Assembly: GCA_900473915.1 (NCBI GenBank)
Contig: UCNG01000006.1
Coordinates: forward strand, 248,001 to 312,000
Direction of reading: 5' to 3'
Length of the DNA: 64,000 bases
From: Hyphomicrobiales bacterium
GTDB lineage: Bacteria > Pseudomonadota > Alphaproteobacteria > Rhizobiales > Rhizobiaceae
Shown: piece by piece, positions 35,555 through 44,184 of the stretch
Layout: every line of letters begins with the position of its first letter
Position numbering within the stretch: position 1 is the first letter of the stretch
Notes under the pieces: model-generated
Databases searched by the model: none
What the model saw: only the letters and a program-made list of their open reading frames with translations
Told to the model about the DNA's origin: nothing
Position numbers and translations under genes: made by a program

Positions 35555-36820
35555 TCAAATTCGTTTAGCTGGCAAACGGATGCTCCTATAGGTGAAAACC
35601 AGCGACAGCAGATAAAGGCCGCCAAACACGATATTCAGTCCCAGAATCCAATCGTGATTGTCGGCATAGTTCACTAGCAGCAGCCAGACGAGAAATGCCT
35701 TGGCGGTGGTCATCAGCACCATGCTCAATGTCCTGAGACCGGTCTGGCCGCGCGCATACAGAATTTCGGTCTGGTATTCTATGAGGTTGCGGAAACCCGG
35801 TACAAGCAGAACCAGCGGCAGCAGCCCGACAATCGGCGCAACGCTCGATCCGAGCGCATTCGGGAAGACTTGCAGGAAGACAACCATCGCGCCGAGACCT
35901 GCCACCGAGACGGCAAAGACCGCAAACTCCAGTCCGGCGCGGATGCGCAAAGAGGACAACATGTCCGGCGCGCGCATGAGCTTTTGCACCAGCATCATGT
36001 TGAAGGACCGCACCGGCAAGGCCGTCAGGTCCACAAGGCGCATGATGATCGCGTAAAGCCCTGCCGTTGCAGGCCCGCCGATAGTCAGCACGAGAAGCTT
36101 GTCCAGCTCGGCCTGAATATAGAAGAGCAGTTCGGCCCCCATCACGGCAATCGCATCGGAAAGCCGCCGCATATAAAGCGCCGGTTTGAAGCGGAGCCGG
36201 ATCGGCGGGTAGAATTTCAGCGCGGCCAGCAGCGCCACGCCATTGGCCGCCACATACCACCATGCCCAATGAGCGATATCGTGAGTGCTTGCCAGCCACA
36301 TGAACAGAACGGCAGCGATGGCCCGCATGGCCGTACCGAAAATCACCAGTCCCGCCGATATGCCGAAGCGGCGCAGGCCATTGTTGACGATGATGACGAT
36401 TTCCGTCGAACGCCACAGCAGGGCCTCGGCAAACACCACCAGGGCAAAGGGCAGGAAGGAAATGTCGCGGCTGAAAAAGACGAAATAAACCAGCCAGGAT
36501 GCGAGCGCGAAAAGCGGCAAGGAAACCAGAATGGCGACCAGAAAACCCGCCGTATAGGCGCCGAGCAGGCGCGGCTTCACGGTCGATATGCGGTAAAGCG
36601 GCGAACTGAACCCCAGGGAAACGATGCGCGACAGCACTACCCCGGTACCCGATGCAGTGGCAAATATACCGAAATCACCCGTCGGCAGCGTATTGGCAAG
36701 TGCGATGAAATAGACGAGTGAAACCACCAGCCTGCCAGCGGAGCCGGAAAACAGGGACAGGTAATCGCGCACCATTCCGGCATTATTGCCCGACAGTTTC
36801 CGCAGCGCTTTCGCTATCAA
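35555..36820 (-). CDS. Wzx-like polysaccharide flippase
   Basis: 421 residues with about twelve hydrophobic segments, of the MATE/MOP-superfamily polysaccharide-export type. The N-terminus 'DYLSLFSGSAGRLVVSLVYF' and 'LANTLPTGDFGIFATASG' are typical for Wzx-like proteins; the middle has 'IQAELDKLLVLTIGGPATAGLYAIIMRLVDL'-type features in pieces. It would move the lipid-linked repeat unit across the inner membrane. The start is TTG at 36820, with GAGG seven bases upstream. It lies on the opposite strand to its neighbours and converges on the DUF6492 gene with a 3-bp gap. Confidence 0.85.
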   Translation of the reverse strand: MIAKALRKLSGNNAGMVRDYLSLFSGSAGRLVVSLVYFIALANTLPTGDFGIFATASGTGVVLSRIVSLGFSSPLYRISTVKPRLLGAYTAGFLVAILVSLPLFALASWLVYFVFFSRDISFLPFALVVFAEALLWRSTEIVIIVNNGLRRFGISAGLVIFGTAMRAIAAVLFMWLASTHDIAHWAWWYVAANGVALLAALKFYPPIRLRFKPALYMRRLSDAIAVMGAELLFYIQAELDKLLVLTIGGPATAGLYAIIMRLVDLTALPVRSFNMMLVQKLMRAPDMLSSLRIRAGLEFAVFAVSVAGLGAMVVFLQVFPNALGSSVAPIVGLLPLVLLVPGFRNLIEYQTEILYARGQTGLRTLSMVLMTTAKAFLVWLLLVNYADNHDWILGLNIVFGGLYLLSLVFTYRSIRLPAKRI

Positions 36821-37147
36821 CAGGGAGCCTCATCTATCGTGATCTGATGTGCGTTCGACCCTTTGGAACGGGAAGCGCAGCAAGGAGATTTAGCTAAAAA
36901 GACTTAAACTCTTCTTTGCAAGCGTAAAGAGAAAACAAGCAAAAGCTAAAATAGTCGAGTTGAGCATTTTGCGGTTGAGGGCGGCGTTATTTTAACTTTT
37001 TGTTTTCTATAAAAAATTACATTCGGCCATCAGGTTTGGGGCGGGCGGATTCCGGTTTGGCATGCGCAAGCTCCGGTTTATGGATTTCATAGCAGCGGTT
37101 GATACCGGAAACGGTGGAGGCGGCTACAGATACGGACGAATTCGACA
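36821..37147. other. Divergent intergenic region between the flippase and co-polymerase genes
   Basis: About 325 bp, strongly AT-rich from 36890 to 37020. It should hold both promoters. No clear operator or terminator seen; a 40-base pyrimidine/purine-poor A/T stretch lies around 36995-37020. Confidence 0.4.
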
Positions 37148-38926
37148 ATGAGCGATCACGAGGAGCGCAGAAAGGCGGGAGGTGAAAAACCTCTTCTCGC
37201 ATTTTCCGATATGCGCCCAACCGGTCGCCCGGCTGTTCGTGAGGCCAGCGAAGCGGCACCGCCATGGACACCACCCGCGACATCAGATGAACGCGCCGCG
37301 TTCTTTCATCAACACGATCATGATCCGCAAGAAACGCCGGAACCCGTTATCGAGGAAGAGCCGGACGATGCGGATGTGATCGAGTTGCAAAAACGCGTCG
37401 CACTGATCGAAGCGGAGCTGGAGCGCAAGGTTCAGGAACGCCAACGTCGCAAAATTGCAGTCGAGACTGACACTCCAACCCTTGAGCCGATCCGTGAAAC
37501 GGTTCGGCGCGAGCCTCCCGTCGCCGACCGCTCGTCACCCGACACTGAATGGAAACCGCTGATCGATCCGCGCATTGCCATCGATGTGGTGCGGGGATCG
37601 CGCAGGCTCCTGCTGGTCACTACCGTATTGGGCGGTGTGGTTGCCGCGCTCTATGCATTGTCGCTGCCGCAGATGTATGTCGCTTCGACCGATATTCTGG
37701 TCGATCCACGCAATATCAAGACAGTTGGAGACGAACTGACGCCGGGGCAGCTTCCGACCGATGCGTCGCTTGCCGTTGCGGAAAGCCAGGCTCGCATTAT
37801 CGATTCCAGCAGCGTGCTGCTGAAGGTGATCGACAAGACGGACCTGACAAAGGATCCTGAATTCAACGGCACTCTGGTTCCGACCGGCATCGCCGGGCTG
37901 GTTGCGCAGATCAGGGAAATCTTGTCGCCCAAAAAGGCGAGCGACAGCCAGACGCTGCAAACCCGCGTGCTCTATAACCTGCACAAGAGCATCGCCATTG
38001 GCCGCGATGCCAAGACCTTCATCTATTCGATCTCGGTGAAAACCCGCGATCCGCAGAAATCGGCCTCGCTTGCGAACACGATCAGTTCCGTTTTCCAGAG
38101 CGAGCTTGCATCGCTGCAATCGGACGCCGCACGGCGCACCTCGGACGAACTGTCGAACCGGCTTGCCGATATGCGCGCCAGTGTCGAACAGGCGGAGCGC
38201 GCAGCAGCTGATTTCCGCGCCTCGCACGATCTCGTCAATGTCGACGGCAAACTGATCAGCGACAACGACCTGACGCGGCTCAATGACCAGCTGACCAACC
38301 AGCGCGCCGAAACCATGCGGCTTCAGGCCCGGGTGCAGGTGCTGAGCAACGCCACCTCCGACAGCGTGGTGGCCGGGACTTTGCCGGAAGATTTGCGATC
38401 CAACACGCTGACGGCGCTGCGGGCGCAATATGCGCAGGCGCGCCAGACGGCAAGCGGCTTGTCCACCCAGCTCGGCCCCCGTCACCCGGCGCTCATTCAG
38501 GCCCAGTCGCAGGCAGGCACGGTGCTGAACGATATCGATGCCGAACTGCGGCGCATCCGCTCCTCGCTGCAAGTCGAGGTGGCCCGGTCCGCTCAGCAGG
38601 AAAAGGACCTGACCGCCCGTCTGGCCCAGCTCAAGTCACAGCAGGCGAACAATAGCGGCGATCTGGTGAAATTGCGTGAGCTTGAGCGCGAAGCCACGGC
38701 GCGCCGCTCCGTCTACGAAGCCTTCCTCCTGCGCTCGCGCGAGACAAACGAACAGGAAGGGCTGAATACGGCCAATGTCAGGGTTCTTTCGGAAGCCCGC
38801 CCGCCGCTCGATCCGGCCAGCACGTCGCGCAAGCTGATCGTCATCGCGGGGCTGATTGCAGGCTTCCTCGCGGGCCTTGCGATCACAGCCGTCCGCAATT
38901 TCGGACGGCTGCTGCGCCTGGCTTAA
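37148..38926 (+). CDS. Wzz/GumC-type polysaccharide co-polymerase
   Basis: 592 residues. Two membrane segments (about 152-172 and 562-584) flank a large periplasmic coiled-coil domain (about 330-545), as in chain-length regulators. 'PQMYVASTDILVDPRN' is the Wzz motif after the first segment, 'LRELEREATARRSVYEAFLLRSRE' (in pieces) the GNVR-like region, and there is no tyrosine-kinase domain after the second segment. The N-terminal 150 residues are an acidic, proline-rich cytoplasmic extension with a short coiled coil near 76-102, unusual for the family. It sets polymer length and works with the polymerase. It ends one base before the convergent GNAT gene. Confidence 0.87.
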   Translation: MSDHEERRKAGGEKPLLAFSDMRPTGRPAVREASEAAPPWTPPATSDERAAFFHQHDHDPQETPEPVIEEEPDDADVIELQKRVALIEAELERKVQERQRRKIAVETDTPTLEPIRETVRREPPVADRSSPDTEWKPLIDPRIAIDVVRGSRRLLLVTTVLGGVVAALYALSLPQMYVASTDILVDPRNIKTVGDELTPGQLPTDASLAVAESQARIIDSSSVLLKVIDKTDLTKDPEFNGTLVPTGIAGLVAQIREILSPKKASDSQTLQTRVLYNLHKSIAIGRDAKTFIYSISVKTRDPQKSASLANTISSVFQSELASLQSDAARRTSDELSNRLADMRASVEQAERAAADFRASHDLVNVDGKLISDNDLTRLNDQLTNQRAETMRLQARVQVLSNATSDSVVAGTLPEDLRSNTLTALRAQYAQARQTASGLSTQLGPRHPALIQAQSQAGTVLNDIDAELRRIRSSLQVEVARSAQQEKDLTARLAQLKSQQANNSGDLVKLRELEREATARRSVYEAFLLRSRETNEQEGLNTANVRVLSEARPPLDPASTSRKLIVIAGLIAGFLAGLAITAVRNFGRLLRLA

Positions 38927-38927
38927 T

Positions 38928-39530
38928 TTACGCAGACTGGCGTGCGGGTGCCTCGACACGCGGCACCTTGCGTCCGCTGGCGCGCAAGACGCCACGCGCG
39001 CCGTCCAGGTGGCCGGGTTTCAGCTCAAGCGCCAGAAACCGACGTTTTTCATAGGGGCCGGGCATGGCAAGATCGCCGGTCTTTTCAGCGGTGAAGCCGA
39101 AGCGCCCGTAATATTCCGGATCGCCGACAAGCAGGATCGCGCCATGGCCAAGGCGTCTGGCCTCATCAATCGCATGACGCATCAACGCCGAACCGATGCC
39201 GCAACCGGCGGCAGAAGGATCGACGGCCAGCGGACCGAGCAGCAAGGCGGATACGGGAAAGCCAAAGGCATCGAGACCGGCATGGACATCCCACAGCCGC
39301 ACGGTGCCTGTGAGTGCTCCGTCCTCACCCAGCGCGGCAAAAGCCAGCCCTGCCGCTGGCAGGCGACCGCGACGCAGCTTTTCCGAAGATTTGCGGCGGC
39401 GGCCTTCGCCCATCGCGCGATCAAGCAGCGCTTCGCGCGCCAGAACATGCTCCAGCGCCTCGCCGGCAACTGTGACAGCCGGGGCGACAACGGTTGTGAT
39501 ATTTTCCTGAATTTCCAGAGTTGCGTTCAT
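38928..39530 (-). CDS. GNAT family N-acetyltransferase
   Basis: 200 residues. The acetyl-CoA-binding core is 'LLLGPLAVDPSAAGCGIGSALMRHAIDEA' (in pieces; Q/R-x-x-G-x-G variant G-C-G-I-G-S), then 'LVGDPEYYGRFGF', a signature of YhbS-like acetyltransferases. Substrate unknown. The start at 39530 has GGGGA upstream at a long distance, so it is moderately certain. It lies 95 bp downstream of the decarboxylase gene's end in the opposite order (39625), both on the minus strand. Confidence 0.82.
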   Translation of the reverse strand: MNATLEIQENITTVVAPAVTVAGEALEHVLAREALLDRAMGEGRRRKSSEKLRRGRLPAAGLAFAALGEDGALTGTVRLWDVHAGLDAFGFPVSALLLGPLAVDPSAAGCGIGSALMRHAIDEARRLGHGAILLVGDPEYYGRFGFTAEKTGDLAMPGPYEKRRFLALELKPGHLDGARGVLRASGRKVPRVEAPARQSA

Positions 39531-39624
39531 CACATCTATCCCCGCAAAGCGGCAGCAGCATACCCATCCAGTGCCTTGCGGCACTGAACGAATTGAGAGG
39601 ATCATTAGGTTTAAGACCTATTGA

Positions 39625-40758
39625 TCAGATGACGTAGGATCGGAGCGGTTCGAAGCCGTTGAACGCCACCGCCGAATAGGTGGTGGTGTATGCGCCCGTG
39701 CCTTCGATGAGGATCTCATCACCGATGGTCAGCGAGACCGGCAGCGGGTACGGCGTCTTTTCATAAAGCACGTCCGCACTGTCGCAGGTCGGGCCAGCCA
39801 GTACGCATGGTTCGGTTTCGCTGCCGTCATGCGGGGTCACGATCTGATAGCGGATCGCCTCGTCCATGGTTTCGGCGAGGCCGCCGAACTTGCCAATGTC
39901 GAGATAGACCCAGCGCACATTGTCGTTGTCCGCCTTGCGGGAGACCAGAACCACTTCGGTCTTGATCACGCCTGCATTGCCGACCATGCCGCGGCCCGGT
40001 TCGATGATGGTTTCCGGGATGCGGTTGCCGAAATGCTTGGACAGCGCGTCGAAGATCGCCATGCCATAGGCCTGCGCGGTCGGCACGTCCTTGAGGTAAC
40101 GGGTCGGGAAACCGCCGCCCATGTTGACCATGCGCAGAACGATGCCTTCATCGGCAAGGGTGCGGAACACCTTGGCCGCATCGCCGAGCGCGCGATCCCA
40201 TGCGGTGAGGTCCGTCTGCTGCGAGCCGACGTGGAACGACACACCATAGGAATCGAGGCCGAGCGACTTTGCATGGCGTAGAACGTCGATGGCCATCGCA
40301 GGCACGCAGCCGAACTTGCGCGACAGCGGCCATTCGGCGCCTTCACCGTCGGTCAGCACACGGCAGAACACGCGGCTGCCGGGAGCGGCGCGCGCAACCT
40401 TTTCCACTTCTTCCACGCAATCGACCGCATAAAGGCGAATGCCCAGCTCGAAAGCGCGCGCAATATCGCGCTCCTTCTTGATGGTGTTGCCATAGGAGAT
40501 GCGGCTTGGCGTGGCGCCAGCTTCCAGCGCCATTTCAATCTCGGCAACCGAAGCGGTGTCGAAGCATGAGCCGAGCGAAGCGAGCAGGCGCAGGATTTCC
40601 GGCGCGGGATTCGCCTTCACGGCATAGAAGATACGCGAGTAAGGCAGGGCCTTCTCGAAGCTCTCATAGTTGTCGCGCACGACGTCGGTGTCAACGACGA
40701 GGCAAGGGCCGTCCGGACGGCGGGTGTTGAGGAAGTCGATGATACGCTGCGTTGCCAT
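39625..40758 (-). CDS. odc: Ornithine decarboxylase (alanine-racemase-like, class III PLP)
   Basis: 377 residues. It decarboxylates L-ornithine to putrescine; some rhizobial relatives also use lysine. The Schiff-base Lys is in 'FYAVKANPAP' near 50, the phosphate-binding 'GGGFPTRY' near 220, 'EPGRGMVGNAG' near 258 and the active-site Cys in 'GPTCDSADVLYEK' near 320. Dimer-bridging residues are thus present. ATG at 40758 with GGGAGA upstream. It has a long leader with a hairpin just before the ribosome-binding site. With the homospermidine synthase at 59683 it would give a putrescine-homospermidine pathway. Confidence 0.93.
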   Translation of the reverse strand: MATQRIIDFLNTRRPDGPCLVVDTDVVRDNYESFEKALPYSRIFYAVKANPAPEILRLLASLGSCFDTASVAEIEMALEAGATPSRISYGNTIKKERDIARAFELGIRLYAVDCVEEVEKVARAAPGSRVFCRVLTDGEGAEWPLSRKFGCVPAMAIDVLRHAKSLGLDSYGVSFHVGSQQTDLTAWDRALGDAAKVFRTLADEGIVLRMVNMGGGFPTRYLKDVPTAQAYGMAIFDALSKHFGNRIPETIIEPGRGMVGNAGVIKTEVVLVSRKADNDNVRWVYLDIGKFGGLAETMDEAIRYQIVTPHDGSETEPCVLAGPTCDSADVLYEKTPYPLPVSLTIGDEILIEGTGAYTTTYSAVAFNGFEPLRSYVI

Positions 40759-41010
40759 GGTCGTTCTCCCGCACGGCTTGATCTTGCCGTATTCTAAGGG
40801 ACAAAGTGTGCATGAACGCATCCGCGGTGAGAACAGCCTTTGGAGATGCTGGTATCACGCGAAAACTCATGCGGCGATGGAACAACGCTCAATTCGCGTT
40901 ACTCCGCTTTGTCTGCCTTGGATTGGAATTGGAGAACCGCATCCGCACTTCTGGCAATGAAGGTGTGCCTCTTCAGTAATTTCAGCTTTTGGACAGCCGA
41001 AAGACACTAG
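40759..41010 (-). promoter_or_regulatory. Structured leader of odc, candidate speF-type RNA motif
   Basis: On the minus strand a hairpin ACGGC-AAGATCAA-GCCGT (40773-40790) ends two bases before the GGGAGA ribosome-binding site. Further upstream the leader carries a small open frame (40867-41007). Alphaproteobacterial ornithine decarboxylase genes of this class are known to have a conserved 'speF' leader RNA. Position and gene fit; I cannot check the consensus structure from memory, so the assignment is by context. Confidence 0.45.
40867..41007 (-). CDS. Possible 46-residue leader peptide upstream of odc
   Basis: A frame opening with GTG at 41007 and ending 108 bp before odc. It would code for a small cysteine-rich peptide: 'FGCPKAEITEEAHLHCQKCG' then 'CGSPIPIQ'. 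Spacing of the five Cys/His residues suggests a zinc ribbon. The upstream sequence (GGGCC) is a poor ribosome-binding site and the frame continues open further up, so translation is unproven. It could equally be a by-product of a conserved RNA structure. Confidence 0.25.
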   Translation of the reverse strand: MSFGCPKAEITEEAHLHCQKCGCGSPIPIQGRQSGVTRIERCSIAA

Positions 41011-41339
41011 AAAGGCCCGCACCGTCGTTGCTTCAAGATGTCCTCGATCTGGCGGTTGGCCAACAGATCGACTGGAGCGGTTAGGTCCAGGTACCGTACC
41101 GAATTCCTCACCATTCGAGGATCGGCGGACACCCACAGGCACGTGCGACTTTGGGCAACCGCGATATAAGTCCAAAGTCGTGTCCATTCAATGACAAAAA
41201 CTTCTCTGGATGAATTTATTTTTGGCAGGATCACATTGAACGGCATGCTTGCCATTGTTCAATATTAGTGAAACATTCTTCGCTTGGACCCGCTTTGAAA
41301 GAGGGTAAACATCCCGTTAATTGCTGCATGTTGTGAACA
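41011..41339. other. Divergent spacer between the odc leader and the amidase gene
   Basis: About 330 bp carrying the promoters for both directions. Frames open on the minus strand (to 41255 and 41495) overlap each other or the amidase and look non-coding. No palindromes of note. Confidence 0.35.
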
Positions 41340-42527
41340 ATGGCCCGCTTCGATCCCTTCAATGCCATCATTGCAAAAGCTGAAAAGCCGCCTGTTCACG
41401 CTTCGACTGGGCCGCTTGAAGGCGAGAGGCTCGCCGTAAAAGACATTTATGATGTCGCAGGAATGGTGACCGGATGCGGGAATCCGCAGATTCAAGCCGA
41501 ATCACCTCGCGCCGAAAGATCGGCTCCGGTGGTGGAAAAGCTTCTCGCCGCCGGGGCGGAATTTGTCGGCAAGGCGCAGACCGACGAACTTGCCTTCTCG
41601 CTGATGGGGCAGAATTCGCATTTCCCTTACCCCGTCAATCCGGCAGCGCCGGACCGCGTGACGGGCGGCTCATCGTCCGGTTCGGCGGCGGCTGTGGCAG
41701 GCAAGCTCGCCGACATTGCGCTCGGATCCGACACCGGCGGTTCCATTCGCGCTCCTGCAAGCTTCTGCGGTCTTGTCGGCCTGCGCGCCACCCATGGCCG
41801 TATCCCGCTCGAAGGGATCATGCCGCTTGCGCCCTCGCTCGATACGATCGGATGGTTTGCGCGCGACATAGAGCTTTACGACCGTGTCGGCGCGATCCTG
41901 CTTGGCGACGACGCCGGCGAATTCCGGCTGACGAAGCTTCTTTACATGCCGGTTCTGGAACAGCTTCTGCTGGGCGAGGCCGAGACGGATGCCTATCGCG
42001 CCATGTTTGCCGAAGTGCGCCCACACTTCGCGAGCCTCAAGGCGGCGAGCCAGCCGACGCTTTCGATAGATGAACTCTATCTGGTCTTCCGCCATATTCA
42101 GGGTGCGGAAGCCTGGGCGACGCATGGCGGCTGGATTTCTTCCGGTGATCGCAAGCTCGGCCCTGGCGTCGCGGACCGTTTTGCCTTCGGCGCGGAAATC
42201 GCCGCTGATCTCGTTGCCAGCCAGCGTGCGCGCCGGGCGCAATTCACGCAGGAACTTGAAAAGATCATCGGGAATGACGCCGTGCTGGCGCTGCCGACCG
42301 TACCGGGTGCGGCTCCGCTCGCAAAAGAACCTTTCGAGACCTTGCAGGCCTATCGCGAGCAGGCACTGCGCCTGCTGTGCCTTTCGGTGCTTTCCGGCCT
42401 GCCGCAAATCACATTACCCTTGGGGCAGGTGCAGGGCGCACCTTTCGGCATTTCTTTCATAGGACCACGCGGCAGCGACCGGGCGCTGATCGCACTGGCC
42501 AGAAACATTATCGGGAAGCGGGGCTAA
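41340..42527 (+). CDS. Amidase-signature family enzyme
   Basis: 395 residues. The Ser-cisSer-Lys triad is present: Lys34 in 'AVKDIYD', the cis-Ser in 'GGSSSGSAAAVA' (about 111) and the nucleophile Ser135 in 'GSDTGGSIRAP'. The C-terminal end is shorter than in GatA. Such enzymes hydrolyse amides, often aryl or short acyl amides; the substrate cannot be told. Three bases separate it from the LysR gene downstream on the same strand, so the regulator may control its own operon. No clear ribosome-binding site before the ATG at 41340. Confidence 0.87.
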   Translation: MARFDPFNAIIAKAEKPPVHASTGPLEGERLAVKDIYDVAGMVTGCGNPQIQAESPRAERSAPVVEKLLAAGAEFVGKAQTDELAFSLMGQNSHFPYPVNPAAPDRVTGGSSSGSAAAVAGKLADIALGSDTGGSIRAPASFCGLVGLRATHGRIPLEGIMPLAPSLDTIGWFARDIELYDRVGAILLGDDAGEFRLTKLLYMPVLEQLLLGEAETDAYRAMFAEVRPHFASLKAASQPTLSIDELYLVFRHIQGAEAWATHGGWISSGDRKLGPGVADRFAFGAEIAADLVASQRARRAQFTQELEKIIGNDAVLALPTVPGAAPLAKEPFETLQAYREQALRLLCLSVLSGLPQITLPLGQVQGAPFGISFIGPRGSDRALIALARNIIGKRG

Positions 42528-42530
42528 ACC

Positions 42531-43424
42531 ATGGACACCCTCACACGTATGCGCGCCTTCATCGACGTGGTCGAGGCGGAAGGATTTTCCGCCGCAGCGC
42601 GAAAAATCGGGCGTTCCAAGGCACTCCTGTCCAAATATGTGCGCGAATTGGAGGATGAGCTTGGCGCGCGCCTTCTCAACCGCACCACGCGACAATTCTC
42701 GCTGACCGAGGCCGGGCATACCTATTATCACCGCGCGGTCGAAATCATTCGCGAGATCGACGCGCTGCAAGACGCTGTCAGCGAAACCAGTTCCGATGCG
42801 CGCGGCCGCATCAAGCTGTCGGCCCCGCGCACTTTTGCCGATGCCGTCATCGGCCAGTCGCTCATCGATTTCTGCCTTGCCCACCCGGAAATCGTGCTCG
42901 ACGTGCGGCTGGACGACCGTTTTGTCGATCTGGTGGAAGAAGGCTTCGACCTCGCGATCCGCATCACCCGCTTGCAGGATTCTTCCCTCATTGCAAAGAG
43001 ACTATCGCCGTTCCATTCCGTCCTGTGCGGCGCGCCGGAACTGATTGCGCGCGTCGGCAAGCCAGAACGCCCCGAGGATCTGGCCGACCGGCCCTGCATC
43101 ATCGACACCAATGCGCGCTCGCGCAACAACTGGCATTTCCGCAATACGGACGGTTCGATGATGACGGTTCCCGTCAATGGCCCGATTGAAGTCAACAGTC
43201 CCGTTGCCACAAAGAATGCCGCACTCGCAGGCCTTGGCTTCTCCATGCTGCCCGCCTTCATCGCCGAAGAAGAAATCGAGCGCGGCAGGCTGGTTTCCTG
43301 TCTGGACGAGTTTATCGTGAAAGATGGCGGCATCTACGCGGTCTATCCGCATCGGCGTTATCTGCCCGCGAAAATCCGCGCGCTGGTGGATTTTCTGACC
43401 CAATGGTTCAAGGAACGGGAGTAG
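42531..43424 (+). CDS. LysR-type transcriptional regulator
   Basis: 297 residues. The winged helix at residues 1-60 is well preserved ('AFIDVVEAEGFSAAARKIGRSK', 'ELEDELGARLLNRTTRQFSLTEAG'), and the effector-binding domain from about 90 has the CrgA-like pattern 'GRIKLSAPRTFADAVIG' and 'VDLVEEGFDLAIRI'. It is expected to bind DNA as a tetramer and sense a small molecule. It lies 3 bp after the amidase gene in the same direction; LysR genes are more often divergent from their targets. Confidence 0.92.
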   Translation: MDTLTRMRAFIDVVEAEGFSAAARKIGRSKALLSKYVRELEDELGARLLNRTTRQFSLTEAGHTYYHRAVEIIREIDALQDAVSETSSDARGRIKLSAPRTFADAVIGQSLIDFCLAHPEIVLDVRLDDRFVDLVEEGFDLAIRITRLQDSSLIAKRLSPFHSVLCGAPELIARVGKPERPEDLADRPCIIDTNARSRNNWHFRNTDGSMMTVPVNGPIEVNSPVATKNAALAGLGFSMLPAFIAEEEIERGRLVSCLDEFIVKDGGIYAVYPHRRYLPAKIRALVDFLTQWFKERE

Positions 43425-43491
43425 AGCGCTCCAGCGTCGCACTTTTGCCGCCTTCAGGCATAAGCGTGGAAAAACTCTAACGGGAAGTTTT

Positions 43492-44184
43492 ATGCCGGTT
43501 TCGTCGTCTTGGCTCAAAATCAGGTTCGTTCGGGCTGCCGCAACTGTGTTGCTGGCCGTTCTGCCGACGGCTGCGCTCGCCCACCCGCATGTCTTTGCCG
43601 AAGCGCGGCTGGAGCTCTCCATCGCGCCCGACGGTACCGTCGAGAAGCTGGCGCATGTCTGGCGCTTCGATGACGTATTCTCCTCAACCGTGCTGATGGA
43701 GTTCGACAAGAATGGCGACTTGCAGCTCGACAAAAACGAGTTGATCGACCTCGGCCACGTCATCAACGGTTCGATTGCCGAATTCAAATATTTCCAGACT
43801 ATTCTGGACAACGGCAAGGATGTGAAAATGGCAAGGCCGACCGATCTGGCCGCCGACTTCACCGACAATCGCCTGCTCATCATTTTCACCAGCAAGCCTG
43901 AAAAGCCGCTGAAGCTCGCAGCCGGGCACAAGGTCAGTTTCGGCGTCTATGACCCGACCTTCTATACCGCCATCGATTACATGAATGACAGCGACCTGAT
44001 CGTGAAGGGCCTGCCCGCAGGCTGCACGTCCAAGGTCGTCCGCCCCGATCCGGACGAGGCGCTCGCCCAGAACCAGGCGACACTGACCGATGCATTCTTC
44101 AACGATCCGGCGGGCACGAACATGTCGAAAATCTTTGCAACCCGTCTTGAGATAGACTGTGAACCGAAAGGAAAGACTGGCTGA
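43492..44184 (+). CDS. DUF1007 periplasmic protein linked to metal transport
   Basis: 230 residues. A signal peptide (to PTAALA) is followed at once by 'HPHVFAEARLEL', the hallmark of DUF1007, whose first His residues lie at the mature N-terminus and could bind metal. Acidic stretches 'FDKNGDLQLDKNEL' resemble an EF-hand loop. The family is almost always next to a NicO/RcnA-type transporter, as here; it probably hands a divalent metal (nickel, cobalt or zinc) to it or receives it. GGGAAG lies before the ATG. Overlaps the transporter gene by one base (TGATG). Confidence 0.85.
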   Translation: MPVSSSWLKIRFVRAAATVLLAVLPTAALAHPHVFAEARLELSIAPDGTVEKLAHVWRFDDVFSSTVLMEFDKNGDLQLDKNELIDLGHVINGSIAEFKYFQTILDNGKDVKMARPTDLAADFTDNRLLIIFTSKPEKPLKLAAGHKVSFGVYDPTFYTAIDYMNDSDLIVKGLPAGCTSKVVRPDPDEALAQNQATLTDAFFNDPAGTNMSKIFATRLEIDCEPKGKTG

